A DNA stretch of 64,000 bases from the NCBI RefSeq assembly GCF_003576595.1, contig NZ_NQOU01000002.1, forward strand, positions 496,001-560,000, read 5' to 3'. Below the pieces are notes generated by a model. That model saw only the letters and a list, made by a program, of their open reading frames with translations. It searched no databases and was not told where the DNA came from. Below, piece by piece: positions 42,190 through 51,879 of this stretch (position 1 is its first letter; every line of letters starts with the position of its first letter). This DNA comes from Neopusillimonas maritima. GTDB taxonomy: Bacteria; Pseudomonadota; Gammaproteobacteria; Burkholderiales; Burkholderiaceae_B. The translations under genes were made by a program, and so were the position numbers.

Positions 42190-43748
42190 TAGAAATATCC
42201 TTCCTGTTTTTTCTTTTCCATGCTGCCGGCGCTGTCGGTGTCAATTTTGCGACCCTGACGTTCGGATGTGCGCGCGTTAATGAGTTCCAGCAAAATGTCG
42301 TCGAGCGAGTCGGCCTGAGACTCGACCGCACCGGTAAGGGGGTAGCAGCCCAGGGTACGGAAACGCACCGGTTTCATTTGAATGTCTTCACCGGGCAACA
42401 GGCGGCAGCGGTCGTCGTCAACCATCATGATCATGTCGTCGCGCACCACCACCGGACGCGGCTCGGAAAAATACAAGGGCACCACGGGAATGTCTTCCTG
42501 GTATATGTATTGCCAAATGTCCAGCTCGGTCCAGTTCGACAACGGAAAGACGCGAATACTCTCGCCGGGGTTTTTCTTGGTGTTGTACAAGTTCCAAAGT
42601 TCAGGGCGCTGGTTTTTTGGGTCCCAACGGTGGGTGGCGGTGCGGAACGAAAACACGCGTTCCTTGGCGCGCGACTTTTCTTCATCGCGCCGGGCACCGC
42701 CGAACACCACGTCGAATTTGTATTTATCCAGCGCTTGCTTCAGGCCTTCGGTTTTGGTGATGTCGGTATGCAGAGCGGAACCGTGATCGAACGGGTTAAT
42801 GTCTTTTTCAATGGCCTCCGGATTAATGTGTACCAGCAAATCCATGCCCGATTCAGCCGCCATGTAGTCGCGAAACAGGTACATTTCCTGAAACTTCCAG
42901 CGGGTGTCCACATGGAGCAGCGGAAACGGCGGCGGTGCAGGGTAGAAGGCCTTGCGCGCCAGGTGTAACATGACCCCGCTGTCTTTGCCCACGGAATACA
43001 ACATGGCGGGGTTCTGTGCTTCGGCCACCGCTTCACGAATAATATGAATGCTTTCCGCTTCCAGGCGCTTTAAGTGAGGCGACACACCAATGCCCTGGGC
43101 CTTGCGGCGCGGACGCAGGTTCAACACGGGTTGATAGGCTTGAAGAAGCAGGGTTACGCCGTTGGGTATGAGGGTGGGCGTGGCGCCAGGGGCAATGCCG
43201 GTGTCTGTTTGAGAGGATGATACGTTGCGCAATAGGCCCACCAGTTCACCGTGCGGAAATACGGCAATGTCTTTGCCAATATGCTGTTGCAGTTGCGCCA
43301 GAGCGGCGAGTATTACACTTAGGGTTGCCTCTACATCAACCTCACCCTGATCGGCCTCACATGCCCTACCGGGCGCGGCGGCACCTAACGGCACCCAGAA
43401 ACGGGCGCCGCGCGGGTCGTTGGCGTGCAGGCAAGGCAGGCCGTTGGGTAAATTGGCCAGTTGCGCGAACAGAATGCGTTTACGCTGGCTGCGCATTTTT
43501 TCCAGCGCCCAGTTCAGCACCACGGTGCGAGGTACGCGGCCTTGCTCGTCACGCAAATTATCAGCGTTCAGTTCCGCCGGCAGCAGTTTAAGTTCATGCA
43601 AGCGCCGTTCAGTGGTGCGCCGGGTATGCGCGGCGTTGTCGCCGGCCAAATGGGCATGGGCCAGGTCGATATCCCACACCTGGGGTTGATCGAGCCCTTG
43701 CACAGAAGTGGCCGGATGGGTTTTAGAGGCAACAGTTGATTCAGGCAT
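42189..43748 (-). CDS. cysD: Sulfate adenylyltransferase subunit 2 with ~220-residue N-terminal extension
   Basis: The last ~298 residues (from V222, '[23 protein letters not shown]' region) are a complete CysD: '[21 protein letters not shown]' region (PP-loop), '[20 protein letters not shown]' and '[12 protein letters not shown]'. The first ~220 residues are an added segment that I do not recognise ('[18 protein letters not shown]', '[13 protein letters not shown]', '[16 protein letters not shown]'). A GTG at V222 is a possible internal start, but the extension is one long open frame of normal composition. It forms ATP sulfurylase with CysN. Confidence 0.88.
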   Translation of the reverse strand: MPESTVASKTHPATSVQGLDQPQVWDIDLAHAHLAGDNAAHTRRTTERRLHELKLLPAELNADNLRDEQGRVPRTVVLNWALEKMRSQRKRILFAQLANLPNGLPCLHANDPRGARFWVPLGAAAPGRACEADQGEVDVEATLSVILAALAQLQQHIGKDIAVFPHGELVGLLRNVSSSQTDTGIAPGATPTLIPNGVTLLLQAYQPVLNLRPRRKAQGIGVSPHLKRLEAESIHIIREAVAEAQNPAMLYSVGKDSGVMLHLARKAFYPAPPPFPLLHVDTRWKFQEMYLFRDYMAAESGMDLLVHINPEAIEKDINPFDHGSALHTDITKTEGLKQALDKYKFDVVFGGARRDEEKSRAKERVFSFRTATHRWDPKNQRPELWNLYNTKKNPGESIRVFPLSNWTELDIWQYIYQEDIPVVPLYFSEPRPVVVRDDMIMMVDDDRCRLLPGEDIQMKPVRFRTLGCYPLTGAVESQADSLDDILLELINARTSERQGRKIDTDSAGSMEKKKQEGYF

Positions 43749-43836
43749 TGTCGTAATTTGCAGTTATTAGCTTAGTATTGTGATTATCAAGGCACACTGC
43801 TAGCATTTCAACTCCCTAATTCGCTATAAGCAAATA

Positions 43837-44778
43837 ATGCGACACATTAACGCCGGGCTGGAATTGGCCCCATTACTAGAAAAAATCGCCTACGACGCAG
43901 GTAAACAAATTCTGCGTGTGTATGCGCAGGCAAACATTAATGCCGACAGCAAAGCTGACAAGAGCCCGGTAACAGCGGCCGATTTGCTGGCTCATGAAAG
44001 CATAGTGCGTGGTTTGAACGCTACATTTCCCGGCGTACCGGTGGTTTCCGAGGAAGACGAAGCGTCGCTGGCGTGGCGCTTACCCACGGGTTGCTATTGG
44101 CTGGTGGACCCGCTGGACGGCACAAAAGAATTTCTGAACCGCAACGGCGACTTCACGGTCAACATTGCATTAATTGAAAACGGTCAGACCACGTTCGGCA
44201 TGGTGTATGCCCCGGCACACGATACGTTCTATTGGGGTGGAGCGAGACTAGGGGCGGCTATGCGTGAAAAAGGCGTGGTAACGGTTTTGCTGGGCCTACG
44301 TAGTGAAGACGAGGAAGACGAAGGCAGCTACCCCTCGGGCGAAAGCGCCGACGCCAATGAAAGCCGTAGCCTCAACGAGGGGGGAGCGGCACACTTGGGC
44401 CGCTTGCGCGTGGTGGCCAGCAAAAGCCATCTGAACGAAGAAACTCAAACGTTCATTCAGCAGTTGGGCGACGCTGAGCTGGTGCAAGCCGGTAGTTCAC
44501 TGAAATTTTGCACTATTGTGCGCGGCCAGGCCGACCTTTACCCACGCCTGGGACCCACCTGCGAATGGGATACGGCTGCCGCCCACGCGGTACTGGAAGG
44601 CGCCGGTGGCGTGGTACTGGACATACACGGCCAACCTTTACATTACGGGAAGGCAAATGTACTGAACCCATGGTTCGTCGCGGCCGCCCGTGCTGAAAAT
44701 GCCCGTTCGGCGTTACGGTTGAACGCGGCAAACTTACCCTTACCCCAGCCGGCAGCAAAGAAGCCCGACCATGATTGA
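43837..44778 (+). CDS. cysQ: 3'(2'),5'-bisphosphate nucleotidase
   Basis: The 313-residue FIG/IMP-family phosphatase has metal-site motifs 'VVSEED', 'WLVDPLDGTKEFLNRNGDFTVNIAL' region and 'CEWDTAAAHAVLEGAGG'. It hydrolyses PAP, the by-product of PAPS reduction, to AMP. An acidic, low-complexity insert (residues ~155-185, rich in E, D and S) interrupts the usual chain and makes the protein longer than E. coli CysQ (~246). It is divergent from cysD across 88 bases and overlaps the exporter gene by eight bases. Confidence 0.92.
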   Translation: MRHINAGLELAPLLEKIAYDAGKQILRVYAQANINADSKADKSPVTAADLLAHESIVRGLNATFPGVPVVSEEDEASLAWRLPTGCYWLVDPLDGTKEFLNRNGDFTVNIALIENGQTTFGMVYAPAHDTFYWGGARLGAAMREKGVVTVLLGLRSEDEEDEGSYPSGESADANESRSLNEGGAAHLGRLRVVASKSHLNEETQTFIQQLGDAELVQAGSSLKFCTIVRGQADLYPRLGPTCEWDTAAAHAVLEGAGGVVLDIHGQPLHYGKANVLNPWFVAAARAENARSALRLNAANLPLPQPAAKKPDHD

Positions 44779-45550
44779 CCTAAGTTACACCGTCGCCGGG
44801 GCGTTAACCGGTTTTGTGGTGGGTATTACCGGCGTGGGCGGCGGCGCGTTGATGACCCCTATTCTGGTTTTGTTTTTTGGCGTTGCGCCCACTACCGCCA
44901 TTGCCACCGACTTATGGTTTGCCGCCATTACCAAACTGGTGGGTGCCCGCATTCACCAACGATCCGGCAAGGTCGACTGGCAAGTCGTGCGGCGCTTATG
45001 GTGGGGCAGCCTACCGGTAGCATTGGCCGTCGTCGCATGGGTAAGCTTGGGCGCCAAAATACACAAGTTCGATTGGCTGACCGCCGCCATTGGCGTTGTA
45101 GTGGGCATTACCGCCCTGGGCATGCTGGCGGCACCGAAACTACAAGCCGCAGCCCTCCATCGCCGCCTGGATCATCCTTTGAAATTCAAAGCCTGGCAAC
45201 CCGGCCTGACCATAACAGGGGGTGCAATATTGGGTTTGTGTGTGGCCTTAACGTCGGTGGGCGCGGGTGCTTTGGGCAGCATTATGCTGTTGTATTTATA
45301 CCCCTTGCGCATGACCCCGCATAAACTGGTGGCCACCGACATTGTGCACGCCATTCCGCTGGCAATTGCAGCCGGGTTGGGCTATTTGTTCGCGGGGATG
45401 GTGAACTGGCCCATGCTGCATAGCCTGTTAATCGGCTCGGTGCCCGCCATTGTGCTGGGCAGCTTGCTGGCCGGAAAGTTGCCGGGGCGGGCGATACAAA
45501 TTGCGCTGGCGGTGGTGTTGCTGGTTACTGCGGTTAAGTTGCTGGCTTGA
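44771..45550 (+). CDS. TauE/SafE (TSUP) family sulfite/sulfonate exporter
   Basis: The 259-residue membrane protein has about eight hydrophobic segments and the duplicated TSUP motif: 'GFVVGITGVGGGALMTPIL' near the N-terminus and 'GLCVALTSVGAGALGSIML' in the middle. Members export sulfite, sulfoacetate or similar anions. The gene overlaps cysQ by eight bases, between sulfate activation and sulfite reduction genes, so sulfite or sulfate traffic is likely. Direction and substrate are inference. Confidence 0.88.
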   Translation: MIDLSYTVAGALTGFVVGITGVGGGALMTPILVLFFGVAPTTAIATDLWFAAITKLVGARIHQRSGKVDWQVVRRLWWGSLPVALAVVAWVSLGAKIHKFDWLTAAIGVVVGITALGMLAAPKLQAAALHRRLDHPLKFKAWQPGLTITGGAILGLCVALTSVGAGALGSIMLLYLYPLRMTPHKLVATDIVHAIPLAIAAGLGYLFAGMVNWPMLHSLLIGSVPAIVLGSLLAGKLPGRAIQIALAVVLLVTAVKLLA

Positions 45551-45572
45551 GTTAATCGCTCTTAAAGAGACA

Positions 45573-45945
45573 CTAAATTAACTCCGATGCGTCTCTTAAT
45601 CGTCCCGCAGTTGTTGGCAAGCCGCCCCTTTCCAGAGCATCGGCAAATTCGGCCGGCGTAGACCCCGGCTTTCTGCGTCGCTGGCGCATACGTTTAAAAG
45701 CGGCGATTGCATTTACCGGGTCTAAATCCCACTGATTCACGCATGGCATCGCGGCGAACATTCAGTTTTCCGACCAGATCAGGTCGATTTCGTTCGATAG
45801 CTCTAATCCATTCATCCTCAATTCTTGTTGTCCACTTCGCTGCGAAGAACCCAGCCGTCGCCAGACTCATTAAGGAATCAGCCATTGCTAATGGATACAA
45901 AACACAAGCATCTAACAATGCGGTGTAACGAACGTGGCCCGCCAT
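45573..45945 (-). pseudogene. Decayed PIN-domain toxin (internal deletion and frameshift)
   Basis: The first frame (45945 down to ~45760) encodes a PIN start, 'TALLDACVLYPLAMADSLMSLA' region and 'WTTRIEDEWIRAIERNRPDLVGKL' region, then leaves the family and stops at 45694. A second frame (to 45573) gives a typical PIN-protein end: 'NQWDLDPVNAIAAFKRMRQRR' region, 'PGSTPAEFADALERGGLPTTAGRLR' region. The middle, with the later acidic residues of the active site, is missing. So a deletion of several tens of codons with frame change has inactivated the toxin. The start shares one base with the antitoxin stop. Confidence 0.8.
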
Positions 45946-46412
45946 TAGTAATCTAAACCAAGCTCACGGGCATTTTCTGCCATTCTCTTTAGAGCATTTG
46001 CTTGTCGGGCACGCATATTTCGACCGTACTCAACCAAATCGTCCAACGCAATTCGTCGATGCGAACCAACCTTCCTATACGGCAACCTGCCGGCCTCTAT
46101 TTCTTTAATAACGAAAGGCCGCGAAACATTCAAAAAATTCGCTGCTTCAACCGTTGTGAATTCTTGATCTGTTGGCATCAAAACAACCGGACGACCCTCG
46201 CTCATTACCCCTAACAGTTGACCAATCAATTTTAATGCAGCAGGCGGTACATCAACCGTTGGGTGTTCCCCCTTATCCGTCGTTAATGTAATCGACGCCG
46301 CTCTTGAATGATCAAGCGCGGCCATAATGCACCGCTGAGCAACTCGCACCATTTCTTTGTCTTTAGGGCTCAGCGGCGGCGAAACCTCACGAACCCTGTC
46401 AATAGCACGCAT
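45945..46412 (-). CDS. Antitoxin with excisionase-type helix-turn-helix
   Basis: The 155-residue protein has a middle helix-turn-helix of the excisionase/MerR-like class ('EFTTVEAANFLNVSRPFVIKEI' region, residues ~88-130, ending 'YRKVGSHRRIALDDLVEYG') and a helical C-terminus. Such genes precede PIN toxins and form the antitoxin. The frame is intact although the toxin is not. It may still repress its own promoter. Confidence 0.82.
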   Translation of the reverse strand: MRAIDRVREVSPPLSPKDKEMVRVAQRCIMAALDHSRAASITLTTDKGEHPTVDVPPAALKLIGQLLGVMSEGRPVVLMPTDQEFTTVEAANFLNVSRPFVIKEIEAGRLPYRKVGSHRRIALDDLVEYGRNMRARQANALKRMAENARELGLDY

Positions 46413-46666
46413 ATGTTTCTCCTTGCATACTTATCCATAACCCACAGGCCAGAAAGAAATCTGACCCCAAACTCAATAATACACTAAGTGAAATAAATGA
46501 AATAAACGAAGCAAATTGCCATTTAATTTCTACATTTTGCATTGTTTCAAAAACACATAAACAAATAACCTGCGCAGGAATAAGAATATAACCAGCACAA
46601 AAATATAAACATAACGATTCAGTTGTTTGGTTGGGCGCCAACGGTTCCTAGAATGAAAGCACTTTC
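46413..46666. promoter_or_regulatory. AT-rich divergent region before cysJ, with two dyads
   Basis: This 254-base, AT-rich gap holds the antitoxin promoter (minus) and the cysJ promoter (plus). Visible dyads are GTTGG-gcg-CCAAC (46630-46642) and ATGAAAG-ca-CTTTCAT (46653-46668), the second reaching into the cysJ start codon. A CysB site is expected, but its consensus is too loose to place by eye. I see no gene in it. Confidence 0.45.
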
Positions 46667-48616
46667 ATGGAATCAGCCCAACTTATGTTATCGACCTCTT
46701 TGCTTTCCACCGCACAACGCAGCCAGGTGGACGACTTAACAACCGAACTGGACCCCAATGCGCTGACCTGGCTTTCCGGCTACTTTGCCGGCATAGCACA
46801 GGAACGCGACCGGCAGGGGCACGCACGCCTGGAGGGCAATGGTAATGCGGTTGAAACAGCAGGTGCCGCCGTCGTCGCCCCGCTTATCGCATCTGCCGTG
46901 GCGCAACCCGAGCCGCAAACGTCGCTTACCGTCACCGTGCTGTACGGCAGCCAAACGGGTAATGCACAACGTCAGGCCGAGCAGCTGGCCGCCGACCTGC
47001 AAACAGCCGGGTTTGCGGTCAACCTGGTTCGGGCCGATCAATACAACGTGCGCGATCTGAAAAATGAACGCTTGCTGTACGTGGTCATCAGTACACAGGG
47101 CGACGGCGATCCGCCGGACGACTCAATGGGATTTGTTGAATTTCTAAGTGGTCGCCGTGCACCGAAGCTGCCCGAACTGCAGTATGCCGTACTGGGGCTG
47201 GGTGACTCCAGCTACCCCGAGTTCTGCGGCATTGCCAAAACCCTTGATGCCCGCTTCGCGGAATTGGGTGCGCAGCGTTTGCAAGCCGTAGGCACGGCCG
47301 ACCTGGACATTGAAACCGTTAGCGACCCATGGCGTGAAAGCGCGGTAACACATGCGCGGGAACAGGCCGGCAACGATTTGGCGCCGAATGAACGCCCTAC
47401 GGGCGCCACTGTGACACCGCTGCATCCGGTTCCACGCACTCTCGCCTATTCCCGCAATCATCCATTCCAGGCAGAGCTGTTGTTGAATCAGCCGATTATC
47501 GGGCGTGGCAGTGTGAAAGACATTCGCCATATTGAGTTGTCGCTGGAAGGCAGCGGGCTGCACTACGAACCCGGCGATGCACTGGGCATCTGGCCCAAGC
47601 AGGATCCCGCATTGGTTCAGGCGGTGTTGCAGGCTACAGGCCTGAAAGGCGAGGAAACCGTCACATTTGGGGGCGACACCCGCTCTGTGTACGACTGGTT
47701 GCGTCAACACCGTGAACTAACCGTATTAACACGCCCGTTTCTGGAAGCGCATGCAGCGCGTGTTGTTGAAAATGGAACAAGCCCACGTAAACCACGCGCA
47801 CGCATACAGCAAAGCACCCCCGAGGGTCTTGGTTTAAGCACTCTGCTGGCTCCGGAAAACAGTGCCGACCTGCGCGCCTGGCTCACCTCCAATCAACTAT
47901 TGGATGTGTTGCAACAATTCCCGGCGCAATGGACGGCACAGGATTTCATTCAGGCCCTTCGGCCACTTACTCCCCGCTTGTATTCCATTGCCTCGGCGCA
48001 ATCAGTAGTGGACGAAGAAGTGCATTTAACCGTTGCCAATATCGCGTACGACACGAACGGAGAGCCGCGCTGGGGCGTCACCACCCGTTTCCTGAGCCAG
48101 CTTGAGGAAGGTGAATCGGTGCCGTTGTTTATAGAAAAGAACGAGCGCTTTCGCCTGCCGGCTGACTCGCAACGCGACATCATCATGATTGGGCCGGGCA
48201 CCGGTGTGGCGCCCTTCCGCGCGTTTGTACAGGCCCGCACCGAGGCGGGTGCCGCCGGGCGCAACTGGCTGTTCTTCGGGAACCCGCATTTTCAAACCGA
48301 CTTCCTGTACCAAACGGAATGGCAGCAGGCCGTGGCCAAGGGCGAACTGCACCGGCTTGACCTGGCCTTTTCCCGCGACCAGGCCCAGCGCATCTATGTA
48401 CAAGACCGCTTGCGCGAACACGCTGCCGATGTGTATGACTGGATTGAAAACGGCGCCCATGTCTATGTGTGCGGCGACGCCACGCGGATGGCCAAAGATG
48501 TACATCAAACATTGCTGGACATTGCCCGCGAGCAGGGCGGTCGCACGCAAGAGCAGGCATCCGAATGGCTGAACAACCTGGCCGCCCAGGGCCGCTACGC
48601 ACGCGATGTTTATTAA
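46667..48616 (+). CDS. cysJ: NADPH-sulfite reductase flavoprotein subunit
   Basis: The 649-residue protein has a flavodoxin domain ('VLYGSQTGNAQRQAEQLAADL' region, residues ~88-230), then an FAD/NADPH ferredoxin-reductase module ('RLYSIASAQSVVDEEVHLTV' region; 'MIGPGTGVAPFRAFVQAR'; end 'RYARDVY'). It passes electrons from NADPH to CysI. GAAAG seven bases upstream is a weak ribosome site inside a dyad. It is the first gene of the plus-strand cysJ-cysI-cysG-cysH operon. Confidence 0.94.
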   Translation: MESAQLMLSTSLLSTAQRSQVDDLTTELDPNALTWLSGYFAGIAQERDRQGHARLEGNGNAVETAGAAVVAPLIASAVAQPEPQTSLTVTVLYGSQTGNAQRQAEQLAADLQTAGFAVNLVRADQYNVRDLKNERLLYVVISTQGDGDPPDDSMGFVEFLSGRRAPKLPELQYAVLGLGDSSYPEFCGIAKTLDARFAELGAQRLQAVGTADLDIETVSDPWRESAVTHAREQAGNDLAPNERPTGATVTPLHPVPRTLAYSRNHPFQAELLLNQPIIGRGSVKDIRHIELSLEGSGLHYEPGDALGIWPKQDPALVQAVLQATGLKGEETVTFGGDTRSVYDWLRQHRELTVLTRPFLEAHAARVVENGTSPRKPRARIQQSTPEGLGLSTLLAPENSADLRAWLTSNQLLDVLQQFPAQWTAQDFIQALRPLTPRLYSIASAQSVVDEEVHLTVANIAYDTNGEPRWGVTTRFLSQLEEGESVPLFIEKNERFRLPADSQRDIIMIGPGTGVAPFRAFVQARTEAGAAGRNWLFFGNPHFQTDFLYQTEWQQAVAKGELHRLDLAFSRDQAQRIYVQDRLREHAADVYDWIENGAHVYVCGDATRMAKDVHQTLLDIAREQGGRTQEQASEWLNNLAAQGRYARDVY

Positions 48617-48670
48617 TTAACCGTGCAGCGTTCGCAACGTCAACGTAAATACAGATTGGACTCAAGAATC

Positions 48671-50356
48671 ATGACCGCCCCTTTATCACCGCTGGAACAA
48701 CTGAAGGCCGATAGCCGGCTCCTGCGTGGCACTATTCAAGAAGGACTGGCCGACCCATTAACGGGCGCCATTTCGGAAGACGACAACAAATTGTTGAAAT
48801 TTCACGGTAGCTATCAGCAAGACGACCGCGATTTGCGCGACGAGCGCCGTAAACAAAAACTGGAGCCGGCGTATTCGTTCATGATTCGTGCGCGTCTGGC
48901 GGGCGGCGTGGTGTCACCCGCGCAATGGCTGGCTTTCGACGACCTGGCGCGCCAGTATGCCGGCCGCGGCTTGCGCATTACGACCCGGCAAACCTTTCAA
49001 TGGCATGGCGTCATAAAGCGCAACTTGAAGCCCACTTTGCGTGCGATTAACGATGCGTTGGCCACCACCATAGCGGCCTGCGGCGACGTCAACCGGCAAG
49101 TGGTGTGCTCGGTTAATCCATGGCTATCAAACACGCATGCTGAAATTGCGCAATGGGCGCAAAAGCTATCGGACTATTTTCTACCGAAAACCCGGGCCTA
49201 CCACGAGATATGGCTGGACGGCGAAAAGGTGGAATTTAATGCCGCCGAACCCGAGGCGGAGCCGCTTTACGGCCCCACTTACTTGCCTCGCAAATTCAAA
49301 ATCGGTATTGCCGTGCCGCCCTTCAACGACGTCGACGTCTTCGCGCAAGACGTCGGCCTGATTGCCATTGTGAACAACGGCAAGCTGGAAGGCTTCAATT
49401 TAAGTATCGGCGGCGGCATGGGCGCCTCACACGGCGACGCCACCACCTACCCGCGCGTGGGTAGCGTCGTAGGGTTTGTGACGCCGGAACAGGTCATTGC
49501 CGCCGTGGAGTCGGTAATGATTCTGCAACGCGACTTGGGTAATCGCGATGAGCGCCGCTACGCGCGCCTGAAGTACACCATTGACCGCATTGGCCTGACG
49601 GCGTTTGTGGAAAAGCTGCAGGCCCTGGCGGGGTTCACTCTGGCCCCTGCGCGCGAATTCACGTTTCAAAGCAATCACGATCACTACGGCTGGTTCAAGG
49701 GTGACAACGATTTGTGGCATCTGGGTTTGCATGTGGAGTCAGGACGGTTGTGGGATGCCGATACGCAAGCACAAAATACGCAGCGACTGTGGCAAACCGG
49801 CTTGCGGGAAATAGCCAAAATTCATACAGGAGAGTTTCTGCTCACGTGCAACCAGAACGTAGTCATTGCCAACGTGAAAAACGCCGACCGCAAACGCATT
49901 AACGCCTTGATTAAAAAACACGGCCTGAACACCGGCGAAACATTCAGTGCCCTGCGCCAACACAGTATTGCCTGCGTAGCCTTGCCCACATGCGGCCTGG
50001 CCATGGCGGAAAGCGAACGCTATCTGCCAGAATTGTTGCCCAAGATGGAGGCTTTGCTAGACAAGCATGGCCTGCGCAACACGCCCATTACGCTGCGCCT
50101 GTCGGGGTGCCCAAATGGTTGCTCCCGGCCATATTTGGCTGAAATTGCTTTAGTGGGTCGCGCGCCCGGCCGCTACGATTTGCGCCTGGGGGCCAATGCC
50201 CAAGGCAGCCGACTGAACCGCATTTATGCTGAAAACATCGACGAGCCTCAAATTCTGGCGACGCTGGATGAGCTGCTGGGTCGCTATGCTGCTGAACGCG
50301 CATCTAACGAAGGTTTCGGTGACTTTATCGCGCGGACTCAAGAGGTGACGGCATGA
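48671..50356 (+). CDS. cysI: Sulfite reductase hemoprotein subunit
   Basis: The 561-residue hemoprotein has the siroheme/4Fe-4S ligands C435 and C441 ('CVALPTC') and C480 and C484 ('GCPNGC'), almost the same positions as in E. coli. It reduces sulfite to sulfide with six electrons from CysJ. ATG 48671 (MTAPLSPLEQL) is preferred over the longer frame at 48623. It overlaps cysG by four bases, a fit with its need for siroheme. Confidence 0.95.
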   Translation: MTAPLSPLEQLKADSRLLRGTIQEGLADPLTGAISEDDNKLLKFHGSYQQDDRDLRDERRKQKLEPAYSFMIRARLAGGVVSPAQWLAFDDLARQYAGRGLRITTRQTFQWHGVIKRNLKPTLRAINDALATTIAACGDVNRQVVCSVNPWLSNTHAEIAQWAQKLSDYFLPKTRAYHEIWLDGEKVEFNAAEPEAEPLYGPTYLPRKFKIGIAVPPFNDVDVFAQDVGLIAIVNNGKLEGFNLSIGGGMGASHGDATTYPRVGSVVGFVTPEQVIAAVESVMILQRDLGNRDERRYARLKYTIDRIGLTAFVEKLQALAGFTLAPAREFTFQSNHDHYGWFKGDNDLWHLGLHVESGRLWDADTQAQNTQRLWQTGLREIAKIHTGEFLLTCNQNVVIANVKNADRKRINALIKKHGLNTGETFSALRQHSIACVALPTCGLAMAESERYLPELLPKMEALLDKHGLRNTPITLRLSGCPNGCSRPYLAEIALVGRAPGRYDLRLGANAQGSRLNRIYAENIDEPQILATLDELLGRYAAERASNEGFGDFIARTQEVTA

Positions 50357-51864
50357 GCGATAACCCGAAATTATTTCCGGTCTTCATGAATCTGGCCGGC
50401 AAGAAGGTATTGGTCGTGGGTGCGGGTGAAGTGGCCGCACGCAAGATACGCCTGCTGCTTGGAACGGATGCCGAGATTCATATTGGGGCGATTCATTTCA
50501 GCGAAACGGTGCTGGCATTAACGCAAACGACATTCACGTTGCATCACGGACCTTATCAAACGGAATGGCTGAATGACGCCTGGTTGGTGATCGCTGCCAC
50601 GCAAGACCGCGAGCTGAATGAACGCATTGCCCGCGAGGCTGAGCAACAGCGTATTCCAGTCAACGTCGTGGACACCCGTGAACTCTGCGCCTTTCAGGTA
50701 CCGGCCATGGTTGAGCGAGGTGATTTAAGGGTCGCGATATCGTCGGGCGGCCATGCCCCCGTCATTGCCCGACGCATACGCGAACGTATTGAAACCTTGC
50801 TCGACCCAAGCCTGGGCACACTGATGGCCATGACTGAACGCTATCGCCCGGCCATTCGCCGCGCGCGCCCATCATTGCCGCAAAGGCGGCAGTTTTATAA
50901 CTGGTTGCTCGACGGCCCGGTAAGCCACGAGTTGCGTTCGGGCAACCTGGCGCAAGCCGAATTTATGTTGCTGTCGGCGTTGAAACAAGCGGAAGAGTCG
51001 GCCCAAGGCCTGGTAACCCTGGTGGGCGCCGGCCCCGGCGACCCCGGATTACTCACCCTGAACGCCCAACGCGCGCTAAATGAAGCCGATGTCATTCTGC
51101 ACGACCGGTTGGTGGGTGCCGATGTTCTGGCGTTGGCCCGCCGCGACGCGCAGTGCATTTCCGTCGGAAAGAAGGCGGGTGAGAACCAGAATGCGACGCA
51201 GGATCGTATTCACACCCTAATGAAACACTACGCCGAACAAGGCCTGCACGTGGTGCGCCTGAAAGGCGGCGACCCCTTTATATTCGGTCGCGGCGGGGAA
51301 GAACTGCAATTCCTGCGCGAGCACGGTATTGCCTACCGGGTCGTACCAGGTTTAACGGCTGCGCTGGCCGGTGCCGCATACGCCGGCATTCCCTTAACTC
51401 ACCGCGATCACGCACAGTCGGTTCGGCTGCTAACCGCCCACCGTCGCCCTGGGCACGATATAGAAAACTGGCCCGCTTTGACCCAACCGGGTCAAACGCT
51501 GGTGTTCTACATGGGGGTGAAGCAAATTGCAGCACTGCAAACGCAATTGCTGCATCACGGGCAGTCGCCCGACACCGCCGTCGCTTTTATTGAAAACGCC
51601 ACGATGAAAACACAACGCGTCATACATGCACGCGTTGCAAACATGGCGGAACAGGCCGGCGAATACAACCTGCAATCGCCCGCACTGATTGTGGTGGGTG
51701 ATGTCGTTGCGCTTGGAAAAGACCTGGCATGGTTTAAATCGGTTATGAACCAAGATACCAATGCACCGTATGCTTCGCCGTCAACCCCCGAGCACCCGCT
51801 TCACGCTCCCCTGCACCGCACCGCCTCGCTTCAGCCTGAACACACAAGCGCTAAACTTAATTAA
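50353..51864 (+). CDS. cysG: Siroheme synthase (multifunctional CysG)
   Basis: The 503-residue protein combines the dehydrogenase/ferrochelatase half ('FMNLAGKKVLVVGAGEVAARKI' region; 'LRVAISSGGHAPVIARRIRE' region) with the uroporphyrinogen III methyltransferase half (from ~residue 215: 'VGAGPGDPGLLTLNAQRAL', 'RLKGGDPFIFGRGGEE'). It makes siroheme for CysI and is translated with it through an ATGA overlap. About 30 extra polar residues follow the methyltransferase at the C-terminus. Confidence 0.95.
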   Translation: MSDNPKLFPVFMNLAGKKVLVVGAGEVAARKIRLLLGTDAEIHIGAIHFSETVLALTQTTFTLHHGPYQTEWLNDAWLVIAATQDRELNERIAREAEQQRIPVNVVDTRELCAFQVPAMVERGDLRVAISSGGHAPVIARRIRERIETLLDPSLGTLMAMTERYRPAIRRARPSLPQRRQFYNWLLDGPVSHELRSGNLAQAEFMLLSALKQAEESAQGLVTLVGAGPGDPGLLTLNAQRALNEADVILHDRLVGADVLALARRDAQCISVGKKAGENQNATQDRIHTLMKHYAEQGLHVVRLKGGDPFIFGRGGEELQFLREHGIAYRVVPGLTAALAGAAYAGIPLTHRDHAQSVRLLTAHRRPGHDIENWPALTQPGQTLVFYMGVKQIAALQTQLLHHGQSPDTAVAFIENATMKTQRVIHARVANMAEQAGEYNLQSPALIVVGDVVALGKDLAWFKSVMNQDTNAPYASPSTPEHPLHAPLHRTASLQPEHTSAKLN

Positions 51865-51879
51865 ATTGGAGCACCTTTC

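Noticed and set aside
42102-42968. 288-residue plus-strand open frame opposite cysN/cysD
   Set aside because: Antisense shadow crossing the end of two firmly identified genes.
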